The notes under the pieces are model-generated. The model worked only from the letters and a program-made list of their open reading frames with translations. It was not told where the DNA came from and made no database searches. The translations under genes were made by a program, and so were the position numbers. This document shows, one piece after another, positions 49,300-61,061 of a DNA stretch of 64,000 nt (positions are counted from its first letter, which is position 1; each line of letters begins with the position of its first letter). The DNA is from Mangifera indica (taxonomy: Eukaryota; Streptophyta; Magnoliopsida; Sapindales; Anacardiaceae): assembly GCF_011075055.1 (NCBI RefSeq), contig NC_058152.1:8990001-9054000 (forward strand), in the 5' to 3' direction.

Positions 49300-50889
49300 A
49301 TATTTTTAATCATTCTTCTAGTGGCAAAAAATCATCTCAACCTTTCCAATTTCGTTTTTGGCCATAATCCAATCATAATCAACATTATTTTAAAGATAAA
49401 TGGGAAAGAAAATTATTTGTGATTGTTTCTATAATAAATTGTATAAATTTTACGATAAACGTTTCTATTAATGCAATTATTTTATGTTTGAATTTTTTTA
49501 ACATATGATTTTATGTTTTTAGATTGAATTTGATGGATTTGATTGTTGTTTTGATAGTTTAAGTGAATATAGTTGAGACTGAAGAGCGTAAGATTATATT
49601 TACGTAAGATTAAATCAATATTTAGGCAAATTGGGCAACGTAGGCAAACTATGGACTAGATTTTGACAATTTGCATATGCTATGTGAGTTGTGTAACATA
49701 CACAAACTTGGGAAAATCATAAACACTCCCTTGCATAACATATGCAAACTAGGAAAAGTTAATTAACCCTTTCTTTAGAAAAATTACAATGGCCCCCTAC
49801 AACCCTAAATCTTATACTACAAAACCCTAGACCTAATATTTCACGTGCATATCAAGACACTACATATATAAATGTAAGTAAACATATCACTTGATTAAAC
49901 ATTGCAACTTTTCAGCCATTGTATCATAAATATAACTAAATTAAACATTGCATCACTACTGTATCATAGATATAAGTCACTTTATGAAGCTTAAGAAGAA
50001 TTAATACCACCAACATCAATAGTTTTAAATCTATTTGCTTTAGATTAAACAATCTAACTTAAACTCGCTCATGTCTTCTTCTTATGATGATATTTCAAAC
50101 TTAAACTTGCGTTGGCGTAATTTTCTTGAAGGAGGGAGTATTATAATTTTTTAGTTTGTTACACGAATTAACTTGCTAGAATATACTAATTCAATAATTT
50201 CCCCTAAACCCTTGAGGGGATTATTGTAATTTTTTCTAGTTCACTAGGGTTAATCAATCAACATATTTGCCCAAGTTACCTAATTTGCCCTAAAATTGGT
50301 TCAATCCCATGCATATATATATATTCGTACTCTCTTTAATATCAACTATATGCACAACTAAATCACCAAAATAACAATTAAATCCAATCACATTAAACTT
50401 ATAAACATAAAACAATAATTATTTCATAAACCTTGAAAGCTTAAATAATTTCATTAATACAATTACTTATCATAAAATTTGTAGAATGTATAATAGAAAT
50501 AATAATTTATTGTTTGATTTTGTATCAACATTGATCATACTAATTGAATGTAATGATCTCTCTTGTTTTTATTTCATGTTTTAATGGTTAGAAATATTAT
50601 AAATGAGAGTTAGAGACTTATAAAGTTACCATTAAATTAGGGTTTTGGTAAAAAAGTTATAGATAATATAGTTAACATTGAATTAAGTTAGTTTTTTATT
50701 GGTAAAAAATTATGATATGATTCTTGGTTATTTTATAAAGAACCATTTTTAAAAGTGGTTATTTTAATTAATATAAAAATGCTATTTCACAGTTTTTCTT
50801 TCTTCAATATTATTATTAATCTTTATTCTTTCTATAATTTGCTCAAATTTACCGGGAAGCAACGGATTTTTGTCTTTAGAACCTGACCG
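49300..50889. other. Intergenic and promoter side of ndhO
   Basis: AT-rich with no recognised gene or element. The region nearest 50889 should contain the NDH-O promoter; no single motif is distinctive enough to call. Confidence 0.4.
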
Positions 50890-50979
50890 TTGAGAAACAA
50901 AAGGACAATCATCTCTTATCTCGAAGGGCCCCCATCATCACCTTCATCACAAGCTAAGAAGCAGTCAAGTTTCTCATCC

Positions 50980-52992
50980 ATGGCGTTCTCTTCCACAGTT
51001 TCACTTTCACAAAGCTCATTCTCATGCCTCACTCAATTCCTACCAGCCTCTAGAAAAACCCCCCTTCGTTTTTCATCCCTTAGACCTATAAAAGCTGCTG
51101 CTGAGCCCCCGAAAGAGACGCCACCGCAGCCCGCAGCTGAAAACAAAGACGCTGCCTCTGGTTCCACTGATGTTCAGCCTGCCACGCAGGCTCCGAAGCG
51201 CCCCAAGAGGCCCGTTTATTCGAGTATGAATTCTTTGAAGTTGCACCAAAAATGCGCAATCTCAGTTGTTAGTACAAATACATATTTAAATATTAAGAAT
51301 GTTAAGATATTTAACTCAAAATTTTGAATTGTATTTTAGTTTTTTGGAACACAAATCAAACGGACTCTAATTTTCTTGTAAATCATTTTTGTGTGCTGGC
51401 GTTTTGGACAGTGAAGAAAGGCCAAATTGTGAGAGTGGATAAAGAGAAGTATCTTAACAGTATAAATGTAAGTGCAATTCTGTTTCTTGTTTCTGAAATT
51501 AAGGTGTCTTTCTGTTGAATATTTTGTTGCGAAAGTGAATGAAACTTGTCATTAACACTAGTAAGTTAAGTTGATTCTGCATTTTTAGGGTAATTTCTTT
51601 GAGGTTTTGGTCAAAATCCTGATAAGAATCATCATATCTTAGTTGTATTGTTCATAGCCTTTAATGTTGCCTTAAGTTCCAAATTCAGTTTAATGAAAGA
51701 TCAACGAAGGAATAATGTACTTTTCCATTGAGATCTGTTCTGACAAGGAACAATGTCACCGAAATATGTCACATATACCGACACCGTAAAGCAATGGTAC
51801 CTTACTTCTAGGGTCTCTTATTGTTAGAACCAAAACTAGAAATTCTCCTTCCACAAATAAAATTTTTGGGTAAGGTAACTCAAAACCAAGGGGAAAAGGT
51901 TGAGCTCCATTGTAAAACAAATCTCAGTTTTTATACACTTGGTAGCATCCCTTTCATTTCTTTCAAATTAATTCAGAGCTGGAGTATCAGTGGCATGAGC
52001 TTAAATGGAAATCATGAGTGTTTGGTTTAAATTTCAGTACTTATCCGTGGGGCATCCACCTTTCTACAAGGGTTTGGACTACATTTATGAAGATCGTGGC
52101 GAGGTGAGCTTGTTCATATTGTTCTGCAGGAATCACCGAATAATTATCAGAAGTTAGTTCTTCTGAGTTAAATAACAAGATCGTTTCACTTTTCTGATGC
52201 CTGTATTACTCTTCTAGATTCTGGATTTGCGCATTTTTGAGACTGGAGAGCATGCACTTGTAAGCAGATTTCAAATACTTCTTTGTTTAAATTCTAAGAA
52301 CAATTTCGTATGTATAGTCATTGTCAAATGATTCTACACAATTATAAATTTGATCATATATATAAAGGGCTTCATCAAAGTTAATGAAACTTTAATCTTC
52401 TTCTGTTTTCAAGCCATATCCTAAGTTGTCTGTTGTTCGATAGTTATAACAGAACATCTGCAGCACAAATTTAAAAGACATATTTTGATTCCAGCAGGTA
52501 CATAAAATGCAGAGTTGATTCTAATTTACTTTGATTACAGGTTGCGTGGGTCGGAATTCCTACTGCACCTGCTTGGCTCCCCACATACATGCTTATTGAA
52601 GTAAGGCTAGCAGCAATCTTCATTGATTTCTTTATATAGCAATAGTAAGGTTACCATAAACTAAGCCAAGATAAGTCGTCAGCCACAGCTTGCAACCCCT
52701 TTTTCTTTAACAAAAATATGCAATTTCAACACATTCAAAAAACTGACTTCAATTCTTTGAGCTGCTTATCTTAGTTTAGGATGAAAGAAAAATGGAACAA
52801 TAAGAGTTTTTGTTTTCTTCAATGAATTTCATTTATAGGTGAACAAGCCAGCATGTATTTGTTAGAAACAATTCTAAGCTTCTCAAGTTAATTTTAAGCT
52901 TTCTTTTCTGTTTTACCATTTAGTTTGATTGTTGTTACCTGAGTTTCTGTGCTTGCCTGCAGTCGGATAAGCTCGATTATGAGAGACTGTGA
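50980..52992 (+). CDS. ndhO: NAD(P)H-quinone oxidoreductase subunit O, chloroplastic
   Basis: This is a nuclear-encoded subunit of the thylakoid NDH complex (subcomplex A), which drives cyclic electron flow around photosystem I. Exons are 50980-51223, 51412-51467, 52038-52103, 52218-52259, 52541-52600 and 52963-52992: 498 nt, 165 aa, all phases agreeing. Residues 1 to about 50 (MAFSSTVSLSQSSFSCLTQF and the Ser/Arg-rich stretch after it) form the transit peptide, and a Pro/Ala-rich linker follows. The conserved domain runs VYSMKKGQIVRVDKEKYLNS, YLSVGHPPFYKGLDYIYEDR, ILDLRIFETGEHALVAWVGI, PTAPAWLPTYMLIE and SDKLDYERL. The Met at 50980 is chosen because the MAFS start is conserved. An in-frame Met at 50890 would add 30 residues without transit-peptide character. 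AATAAA lies at 53205. Confidence 0.95.
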
Positions 52993-53639
52993 ACTAAGCT
53001 CCGGACGCAGAATTCTGTCCTTTCACTAGTAATTGGAAGGTTTTCTTGATCTGATGTAGATCTTGAAGATTTATATCAGCAACCAAGGGATCAATGTTTC
53101 AATAGAGTTGATTGTATCATTCATTTTTAGGCTGCCACCCCCAGCATACTGGGAGGAGCAAGAAATGTTGTATAATATATATGTACCTTCAACAAAATCA
53201 TGTCAATAAAGTTTCCCTTAACTTTCTGAATCCAAAATGAAGACAAGAATGTGTTGATAAAAATTATTGCAAACCATAACCAACACCACAGATTTGAGAT
53301 TTATACAATTCAATTGGAAAGCTGAAATCCATGACAAAAAAGGATATAAGATATCTGAATAATCAGACATGATAATTAAGTACAAACAATTACATTAAAT
53401 TTCAGTATTGGCTCAACTTACAGCATCACATAACATGCATCCTAATTCGTACAAGATCGAAGGAATAACAAAGATTTTCACCTGGCTAGCATGAACAAGT
53501 GTAAATGAATGCAGAAAAATTAAGACTAGAACTCGAACTCCTCTTGACGTGTTTGTTGGATTCATAAGTACTAATAAAAGGAAGTGGCCGAGGTACAATT
53601 TTCTGAAGCTATCGATAAAGCTCTTTAAAGAACCATCAA

Positions 53640-54560
53640 AAGAATAAAAGAACTCTTATAAAGGTCTTTTTCCACCAGCTTCCCACATTGCACTGCAGCA
53701 ACTTCTCTATATAGTTTTTAAATTTATTCTCACAATTTACTTTAGCATTTACCTTCAGGGATGAGAAGAGTTGTTCCATTTTGTTGACAACTATTTGCAG
53801 AGGGTCATTTTCCCTGGATTCGACATTCTTTTCTTCCAATGAACCAACATGGGTATTAAAAGAAACATTACAAAGTGCTTTTACTATCTCACACTGTCCT
53901 GCAACTTAAGATTATCAAAATTATTCTCACAATTTACTGCAGCACTGCCTGTTGAGTTTGAAATTCTTCAGCTTTTGCAACAATTATTTGCAGGGGACGA
54001 TCTTTCATGGATTCTATCTTCTTTTCACATGAAAAATTAGAATCCTTAAGGCTATCTTGCTCTACAAAATAAAGTCACGGGTGGCCTTGGAGGAGACAAG
54101 CTCAACAGCTCTTTCCCAGTTGAAGAGATTTTAACTATTGAATTTCAGGTCATTTGAAGCTATCAAAACACCAAAATAGTGCTTCCTAACATAACACAAC
54201 TCCATCTCCCACTCTAGTTCCTCCTCGATGAACGTATCGAGTAAAAAACATGCCATACGCCAAACTGGGCTTCATTGAATCTAAGTTTTCTCTGACTTGG
54301 AGTTTCAGAATATTCTTCCTCACATGCATACAGCACTGTGCTAAAGGATGAATAATGAGGGGGTCAGGCAGGAAATTAGCTTGGGCCTCTGCAAGCTTTG
54401 CACTTGCTCTTCCATACAGTTTAGGAAATTCACCAAACATCCAAATACCAGAAGATGGATTGTCAGAGAATATTTCAGGAACTATGAGAATCAAAAACTG
54501 GAAGCATTACACAGCCACCAGAATCTCCTCCTGTCCAAGGAGGTCAAAAGTCAGATGCAT
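53640..54560 (-). pseudogene. Unrecognised degenerate coding region with a duplicated exon
   Basis: The minus strand holds coding-like stretches that I cannot assign. One is FSDNPSSGIWMFGEFPKLYG, RASAKLAEAQANFLPDPLII, HPLAQCCMHVRKNILKL and TRYVHRGGTRVGDGVVLC (54494-54186). Two related segments follow: KKIESMKDRPLQIIVAKAEE (about 54030-53960) and EKNVESRENDPLQIVVNKME (53833-53770). The last two look like a tandem-duplicated exon, the first broken by a stop. No start, complete splice chain or known domain could be set. It may be a pseudogene or the 3' end of a real gene. Confidence 0.4.
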
Positions 54561-54999
54561 CCAGGTGCTTCCATATACAATTGATTACCTATTTCACAAC
54601 AATAAAACTATATAATACATCATCATATGATTGAGTGATTTTGATTTAATAATAAAATAACATTTAATAACAGATGTGTGTTGATATATATACTCAAAAG
54701 TGTATACTCACAAATATGATAATATTAAATGCAATACGGACTTGTCTCATCCTAAAGTTACCACATAAAAAATGAGCAATTGTTTAACCTACAACAGAAA
54801 GACAAGATATCAACTGAGAATATCTGACGAATTGCTGAATGCTCACTGAGAGAACTTCCCAAATGTGCAATCTAGAAAAACATAATCTAGTGGACAGGTT
54901 GGCGCTTTTTCTTTCCTTCTAATAAATCCCTGCCAAATTTTGTAGGCACTCAGATGTTAATCTGCAGTCTCCAGTGCACAGAAGCTCCTGAAGTTTACA

Positions 55000-55871
55000 T
55001 AATCCATGGCAGACAACAACAATCCGTCAATGTAGTCTTCCCATAACAACGCAGGTCATTCGTTAAAATCTTAAAATAAAAAGAGTCTTGATGCGAACCT
55101 TGACGATTTGATACAAGACCCGATGCCCAAGAAGATATTTTTCCTAGGACTGAATTGGTTTTATCACTGGATGACCCTTGATCCGAATCGATATGGAATC
55201 GAACGAACTTTGGAATCGTAATGGTGAACGTCACAAGACAAAGCTTGATAAATTCAAAGGATTGATAGTTTCAATAGTAAGCGAAATTGTGTAAAAGTCA
55301 GCCAAAAAATGTATTCGTCATGAATATTTTAGTTTTTATAGTACAATGTCAATTTAACTCTAAACTACGCATGACTCAATGGATTTTCAAACTTCTCAAG
55401 CCCATTACCTAATGACTACCCAAAAAAATAATTAAATTAAAAGAAAATTTATCAATTGGGCTCAATAAAATCTAAACCGGTCACAAACAAAATCAAAATC
55501 ATAAAAACCGAAAATTCTAAATTTAGTAAAACAAAAACTGCATAATATACACTGAAACGGTCTTTATTTGGGTCTCTAAATCAGGCACAACTGGCAAAGT
55601 TGGTTCTTGTTATAGAGCTCGAAATGAGCTTCGTGTTGATATATTACAGACCTTGTAACTCCTCCCGGAGTAAAAGTTATCACTGTTCAAAGTTTGTCTG
55701 CACATAGGCTTGGGTCTGAATCAAGTTGATCTCTGTGTTTACTCCTTCAAGCATCCAATTGTCTTTGAATGAGCTAGTTTTAGTCTCTAAGCCCTCCACG
55801 AGCCCAACTAAGATCTGTTGCATCTTCTTAACTCTACTTCTCGTAATTGACCCAATCGGAATATGTAGCAA
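55000..55871 (-). mobile_element. Ty3/gypsy relic (polyprotein end plus LTR-like sequence)
   Basis: The minus strand at 55871-55680 reads LLHIPIGSITRSRVKKMQQI and LVGLVEGLE, like the PxTRSRAKK segment seen near the end of some plant Ty3/gypsy polyproteins. The sequence below 55680 is non-coding and LTR-like. LTR boundaries were not found. Confidence 0.45.
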
Positions 55872-56239
55872 ATCTCCTTAATGACTCAATACTCCTACGA
55901 TGCCTCCATCAAGTCCCCTCAACACAATATAATTTATATAATAAAGCATGGAAGAATGTGCAGATTTCATTGCAAAAAGAAAATCAAAGGTAAAACAACA
56001 ATGAATTAAACAGTTCAACACCGAAAGATTCCCCCTGGTTTCAGAATAGAATTATAGGAAACTTCAACAATAACAATCCAAGGAAACTAAAATACATCCA
56101 TGATTCCATAATCATAAAATCACAATAACTCCGCCCTATAGATCAGAATATATCAAACAAATTTATGATGACATTTAAGGGCATAATGAACAAAATCCCT
56201 TCCTCTAATACGTGTCATTAAAGGGTAGTGCCCATTGTT

Positions 56240-57120
56240 GGGGCTAATGAGAGGCTATTTAGAGATTATCTATTAGATTATGAATTACCAATTTGATTAG
56301 GATTCAAACTGGTTAATAGATTAGGATAAGAAGTGAGTAATTAGATTATGAATACATGTCTAATTAGATTATAATTTGAAATAAATAAATAGTAGGGTTT
56401 AGGGGATTCGGATTTTCTTTTGAAAATTCAATTATGACAGTAGCTATGTATTTGGGTGGTGTAGCATCACCAAAAATCTCTTAGTGCAACATTAGAGATA
56501 TTAAGTTTGTAATGGCATGAAAGAAATATAGTTCTCCAAATTTTTATAGATATGCAATTACAATCTATTTATAATTTGAGTACATAATATAAATTATACA
56601 AAATTGAGATACAAAAAATATATAAATAACCATTATCCTAACCTAAAGGATTTTTTTTTTTTTTGTAACAAGAAACCCCACCTGAATCGGTTCATCACAT
56701 TGGGCCAAAACCAGCCACATTGCATTCGAACCAATCACACCGAATAGAAAAAACCTCGGATCCAATGACCGACCTCATAATCACTGAACTAAGTAAGTCA
56801 AAAATTTGATTTTGATATGTCGTCAAAGAAAACTTGAACTTATATTCTCTTATGCATGAAGCGTTCTCTTTTACCACTCAAGCTATCCCTTGAGGGTAAC
56901 CCAAAGGATTTTCCCCATCCTTGCAATCACATCTTCCAAGATATCAATAGTCTTCCTTAAGATAACTTGAATTCTTCCTTTATGGAATGATCTGCAATCT
57001 CTTCAATATGATCTTCAACACTCTCCCTCGTGTTGGTGTATATATATTTATCATTCCTAGCTTGTTTATTAATTCTTTGAAGCGTGGTTTTGGAAGACTC
57101 TTTTTAAAGCTATCGACCAC
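56240..57120 (-). mobile_element. Possible copia LTR remnant
   Basis: Minus-strand purine tract CGAGGGAGAG followed by TGTTGAAGATCATATTGAAG (from 57020) resembles a copia polypurine tract and LTR start. TGTTGGGGC at about 56237 could be the other TG/CA end. There is no second LTR or coding support. Confidence 0.35.
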
Positions 57121-60100
57121 TTGTTGAGTTGGTCAAAAGATATGTCCTACATACACTTTTGTTATCGATCTTTTTTTTGATAAAGTGTTTGTCACTCTTC
57201 ATGAGTTTTGTCGCATCATAATACGCTAGGTTATGTACAAGCTATCCCCCTGATGACAACTAGTATGTGCTAAAGTTACACAATAGTTATGAGATGGAAC
57301 ACTAAGTATAAATATAAGTTTTGTGCATGTTGTGGTGCGCAATAACTCATCTACTTATAGAGTATTTTTACACCCATACGTTCCTTTACGTTGTTGTCTA
57401 GTAGGAGATGAGTGACCGGCATTGCGAGAGAAAAACGAGTTAGCTAGCATGGATGAATCAGGAGGGGCAAATCTATCATTTATTTATGTTCATGATGATT
57501 TTATATATATACTATGCACATTTTTATAACTATGGATTTTATGATATTTTATATGTATTGAACGACAATATATATATATATAACGACACCTTTTGCATGC
57601 TTTTATATGATGTTGTTCATGCTCTAACTTAATATTTGATTTTTGTTACATTGAATGAAAAAACATTTAAGGTTTTGAGAATTTTCAGTACATATCTTCA
57701 GATTTGTATTCTTTTCGAAGGTTATATGTTTGGACACAACCACTGTATAGTACGAAACATATAGAGCAATGATTATTTTAGCTAAGAAGTCTTTATCACA
57801 ATGATCTCATGATATCAATATGGCATAAGTCTAGAAGGTAGCATAAGAAATTTTTGAAATCCTCTTCTCACTTCAAAAACAGAGGGCAATTCTAGTGTGG
57901 TAGCTCCCTACTCGAGAATATCTCCTTGAGAAGCGACTATCAATAGAAACAACAACTCGTGCTTTGACTAGTAGATAAATGTCCCTCAACAGAAAGTAAG
58001 TTCCATTTGTTGTCACCTTTTTCATGTCATCTGCCCATAATAGAAAATAGTAACTTTTTACCTTGTTAATCTCAATATTTATCTAATCTTCAATTTAGTC
58101 ATTTATGAAGTTATTGTTTGAATTTAAATTTTGAATTTGTAACCAATAACAACCCTATTCTTGAATCCTAGATTCCATAAGTATGAGGGGTTGTTAAGGG
58201 AAAAGGGGAGAAGCACAAGAAACATCTATAGATAGATACCAAATATCTTATAAACACTTAAAGGATTAATTATTCCCTATCCTATGCTAGGCAACACAAA
58301 CCCAACTATTTCTCTAGAGGTTTTCCTCCTTTGTCAAGTTATCGTTAAAACACTTTTTTTGTAATATATGTATTCACTTCATCTAAGTATTCTCTCAAAC
58401 TACTAATATCATAACTATGAATGTAGACTCTTAAGTAACTAGTCAACTATTTTACAAAACCCTTTTGTATCCAACTTTTTCTCCATCCTCATTTTACATC
58501 ACCTTAGTGGATTTGAAAGTTTATTATTGGATCTTCAACACCGTTATGATAGCTTATCTTATGTCAAACTTTGATTTGCTTATATTACATAATGACAAGG
58601 AATCTTATCAACAAATAAGTCTTCATGGGATATGTTTGATTTAATTAAACGTGGTAAATACTTTGAGATTTGTCCCATCCAAGTAGTTAAAGAATCACAT
58701 ATATTCTTCAGATTAATTAAATGATAGCAAGTGCTATGAGCCCTTGGCCAAGTAAGGTTGAAGAGAGTTCAATCCTCGATAGATGAAGGAAAGAGAAAGA
58801 AAAAGAGAAGAGAGAGGGTAGATGCAAAAAAAGAAGAGAGAAATCGGTTTTAATAACCATGTAATGTGTAAAGACTAATATATGTACCTTTTACTAGTCA
58901 AGTTTAAGGACTAGTACCCTTACTTGGTTGAGTTCAAAGCTCAACATGCCCTTTTATTAGCTATACATGTCCTTGCATATTTGGCTTTTTTTATAGCAAG
59001 CATCACTAGTTTCGAAGATGTCATCAAATCTACCTTCAATTGTATTAATAATTTCATCAATTTAATCTCCAAAAAATAAATTAATCTTTTGACAATGTCC
59101 ATAAATATTGAAATTAGTGGTTTCAAAGGTTGCATTAATACATAAAAATCTCTCTCGCTCCCCCTTATTTTCTCTTTTTTTTTTTTTTTGATAATTCTAT
59201 TTAAAAAAAAATACTAAACCTTTTAGAATAACCAATTAGGGCTGCCAATATTTAAGTTGTGGGGCAATGCCCGCCACCACAGCCCCCATTACTTATATTC
59301 AATTTCGGAATGGGTAGGGTAGGATTGAATGTTTGGGTTTCAAACCCCAACTCATTTTGAATTTTTTTCATTTTATACTTTTATTATGGATATTTAACAT
59401 TATTTTACAATGTATTTTAAAATAATTAAATTTAGGTAAAGGTAACTTCGCGTGTGGAATATGACAAGTATATCCTACAACATCCTTAAAACTACAAATT
59501 AAACTTATATAGAAATATAAATAATTTAATAAATATGTAAATAAATTTAAAAATTAATTGAATTCACTATGGTTGTCTATAGATGGTCAACACCAAAAAA
59601 TATAGAGCATATGACCCACCACTAATTCCATCGAAACCAAACAATGATGATATATCGAAATATAAAGATTTTATCTAATTTTATCATTTCATTTTGTTAT
59701 ATAAGGTGACTCATACTTTTATATTAACTAAATGATATGTTGGGATCCAAATGAAACCATTGGATTTCGACATATCAGTGTTATTTCAACATATTAGTGT
59801 TATCCAATTTCAATGAGACCAATGGCATGCAAACGTGTCACCTTTTTTAACAATTGACCAAAACATAACTTTTTAAAAATGTTAAATTATTAAGTGATAT
59901 TTTATTTAATAAATATATTTAAATACTTTACTATTAGAATTATATAACTATTAAAAAATTGAGTGAAATTTTATTTAATTAATTTTATTTTTTAAGATAT
60001 TTTCTTAATTAAGTTTGGGTAATTGGTTGGGAATGTGACACACCAAATAGGTTGCAAAGAATAGATAAAAGAGGTAGATCCGATCTATTTACCCACGTGA

Positions 60101-61061
60101 AACCAAACCCTTGGTGATGAACCCAATAGTTTCAATTTCAATTAACCCCTTATCTTTTCCCGTAACTCCATTGACTTGTATAAATTATGTAAAAATCAAC
60201 AAGATATTTTGGTAAGTGTTCATGTCATATTCAAAAGGCCTAAAATAAAACAAATGAAGGTTTCATCTCATAGCATTAGTAGCCTGCCTTTCTCTAAGTG
60301 GCACGGTTGTCTCATTGAATGATAACGTCCACATTCAATGTACACTCTGTATCTAATTAAATTGATAATGTCCCACTTCTTGTCGTCTTCTTCTCCATAT
60401 GATGTTATTTATACCAAAACCCCCACCATGAAATCAAACCCTACTCCACCTTCTTTCTTTCTTTCTCTGTTCCACTGAAAATCTCATGTCAACACACAAG
60501 TTTGAAACATGGAGTCATCTTGTTTCTGATCCAGAAACATTATCATTATTATTGTAGTCACAATTTTGAGTCCTTAATTGAATATATAAACAATTTATTA
60601 ACATAAAATTACACATAATATCTAATAATTCGATAATATATTATTTAAGTATTTAATTAAATACTTAAAACTGAGTATTTATATACTTTGGTCTATTATT
60701 ATATCCTTGTGGCATTCACAACTTGTATAGGCAATGATCTTTTATCTCATATCATATAACCAGTGAACTTGTATACAATATAAATGTTACAAATACATTG
60801 ATGGCCTTCCATATACAATAATCAAGATGTTATTGTTACAAAATCAAGGGACTCAGAGTCTCCCCATGCATCATAAAAAGTTTCCTGGTTTGCAATGAAT
60901 CCAATCGTGTGGATTCAACTGGGAAAATGCTGGACATTGATTGCCACCTCCGGAATAGCTGGCCCAAGATGCATAAAATACTAAGACCTTTTTCACAACA
61001 TTGTGCATTTTGGGGGAGAATGACATTGAAAGACACCTGTTTCTGTCGTATTTACACTTGT
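57121..61061. other. Repeat-like intergenic sequence and MAPKKK 3' flank
   Basis: No gene was recognised. A (TA)n run lies near 57570. A diverged copy of the small foldback family lies near 60580-60700. The bases just left of 61062 should hold the 3' UTR of the minus-strand kinase. Confidence 0.4.

Noticed and set aside
50890..50979. Upstream in-frame Met as the ndhO start
   Set aside because: The extra 30 residues do not resemble a transit peptide, and the MAFS start at 50980 matches the family.
58941..59135. A 64-codon minus-strand frame
   Set aside because: Lys/Leu/Ile-rich random composition with no domain, splice partner or conserved motif.
59235..59330. TAGGGCTGCCAATATTTAAG considered as a hAT terminal repeat
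   Set aside because: No inverted partner or target duplication was found in the following sequence.
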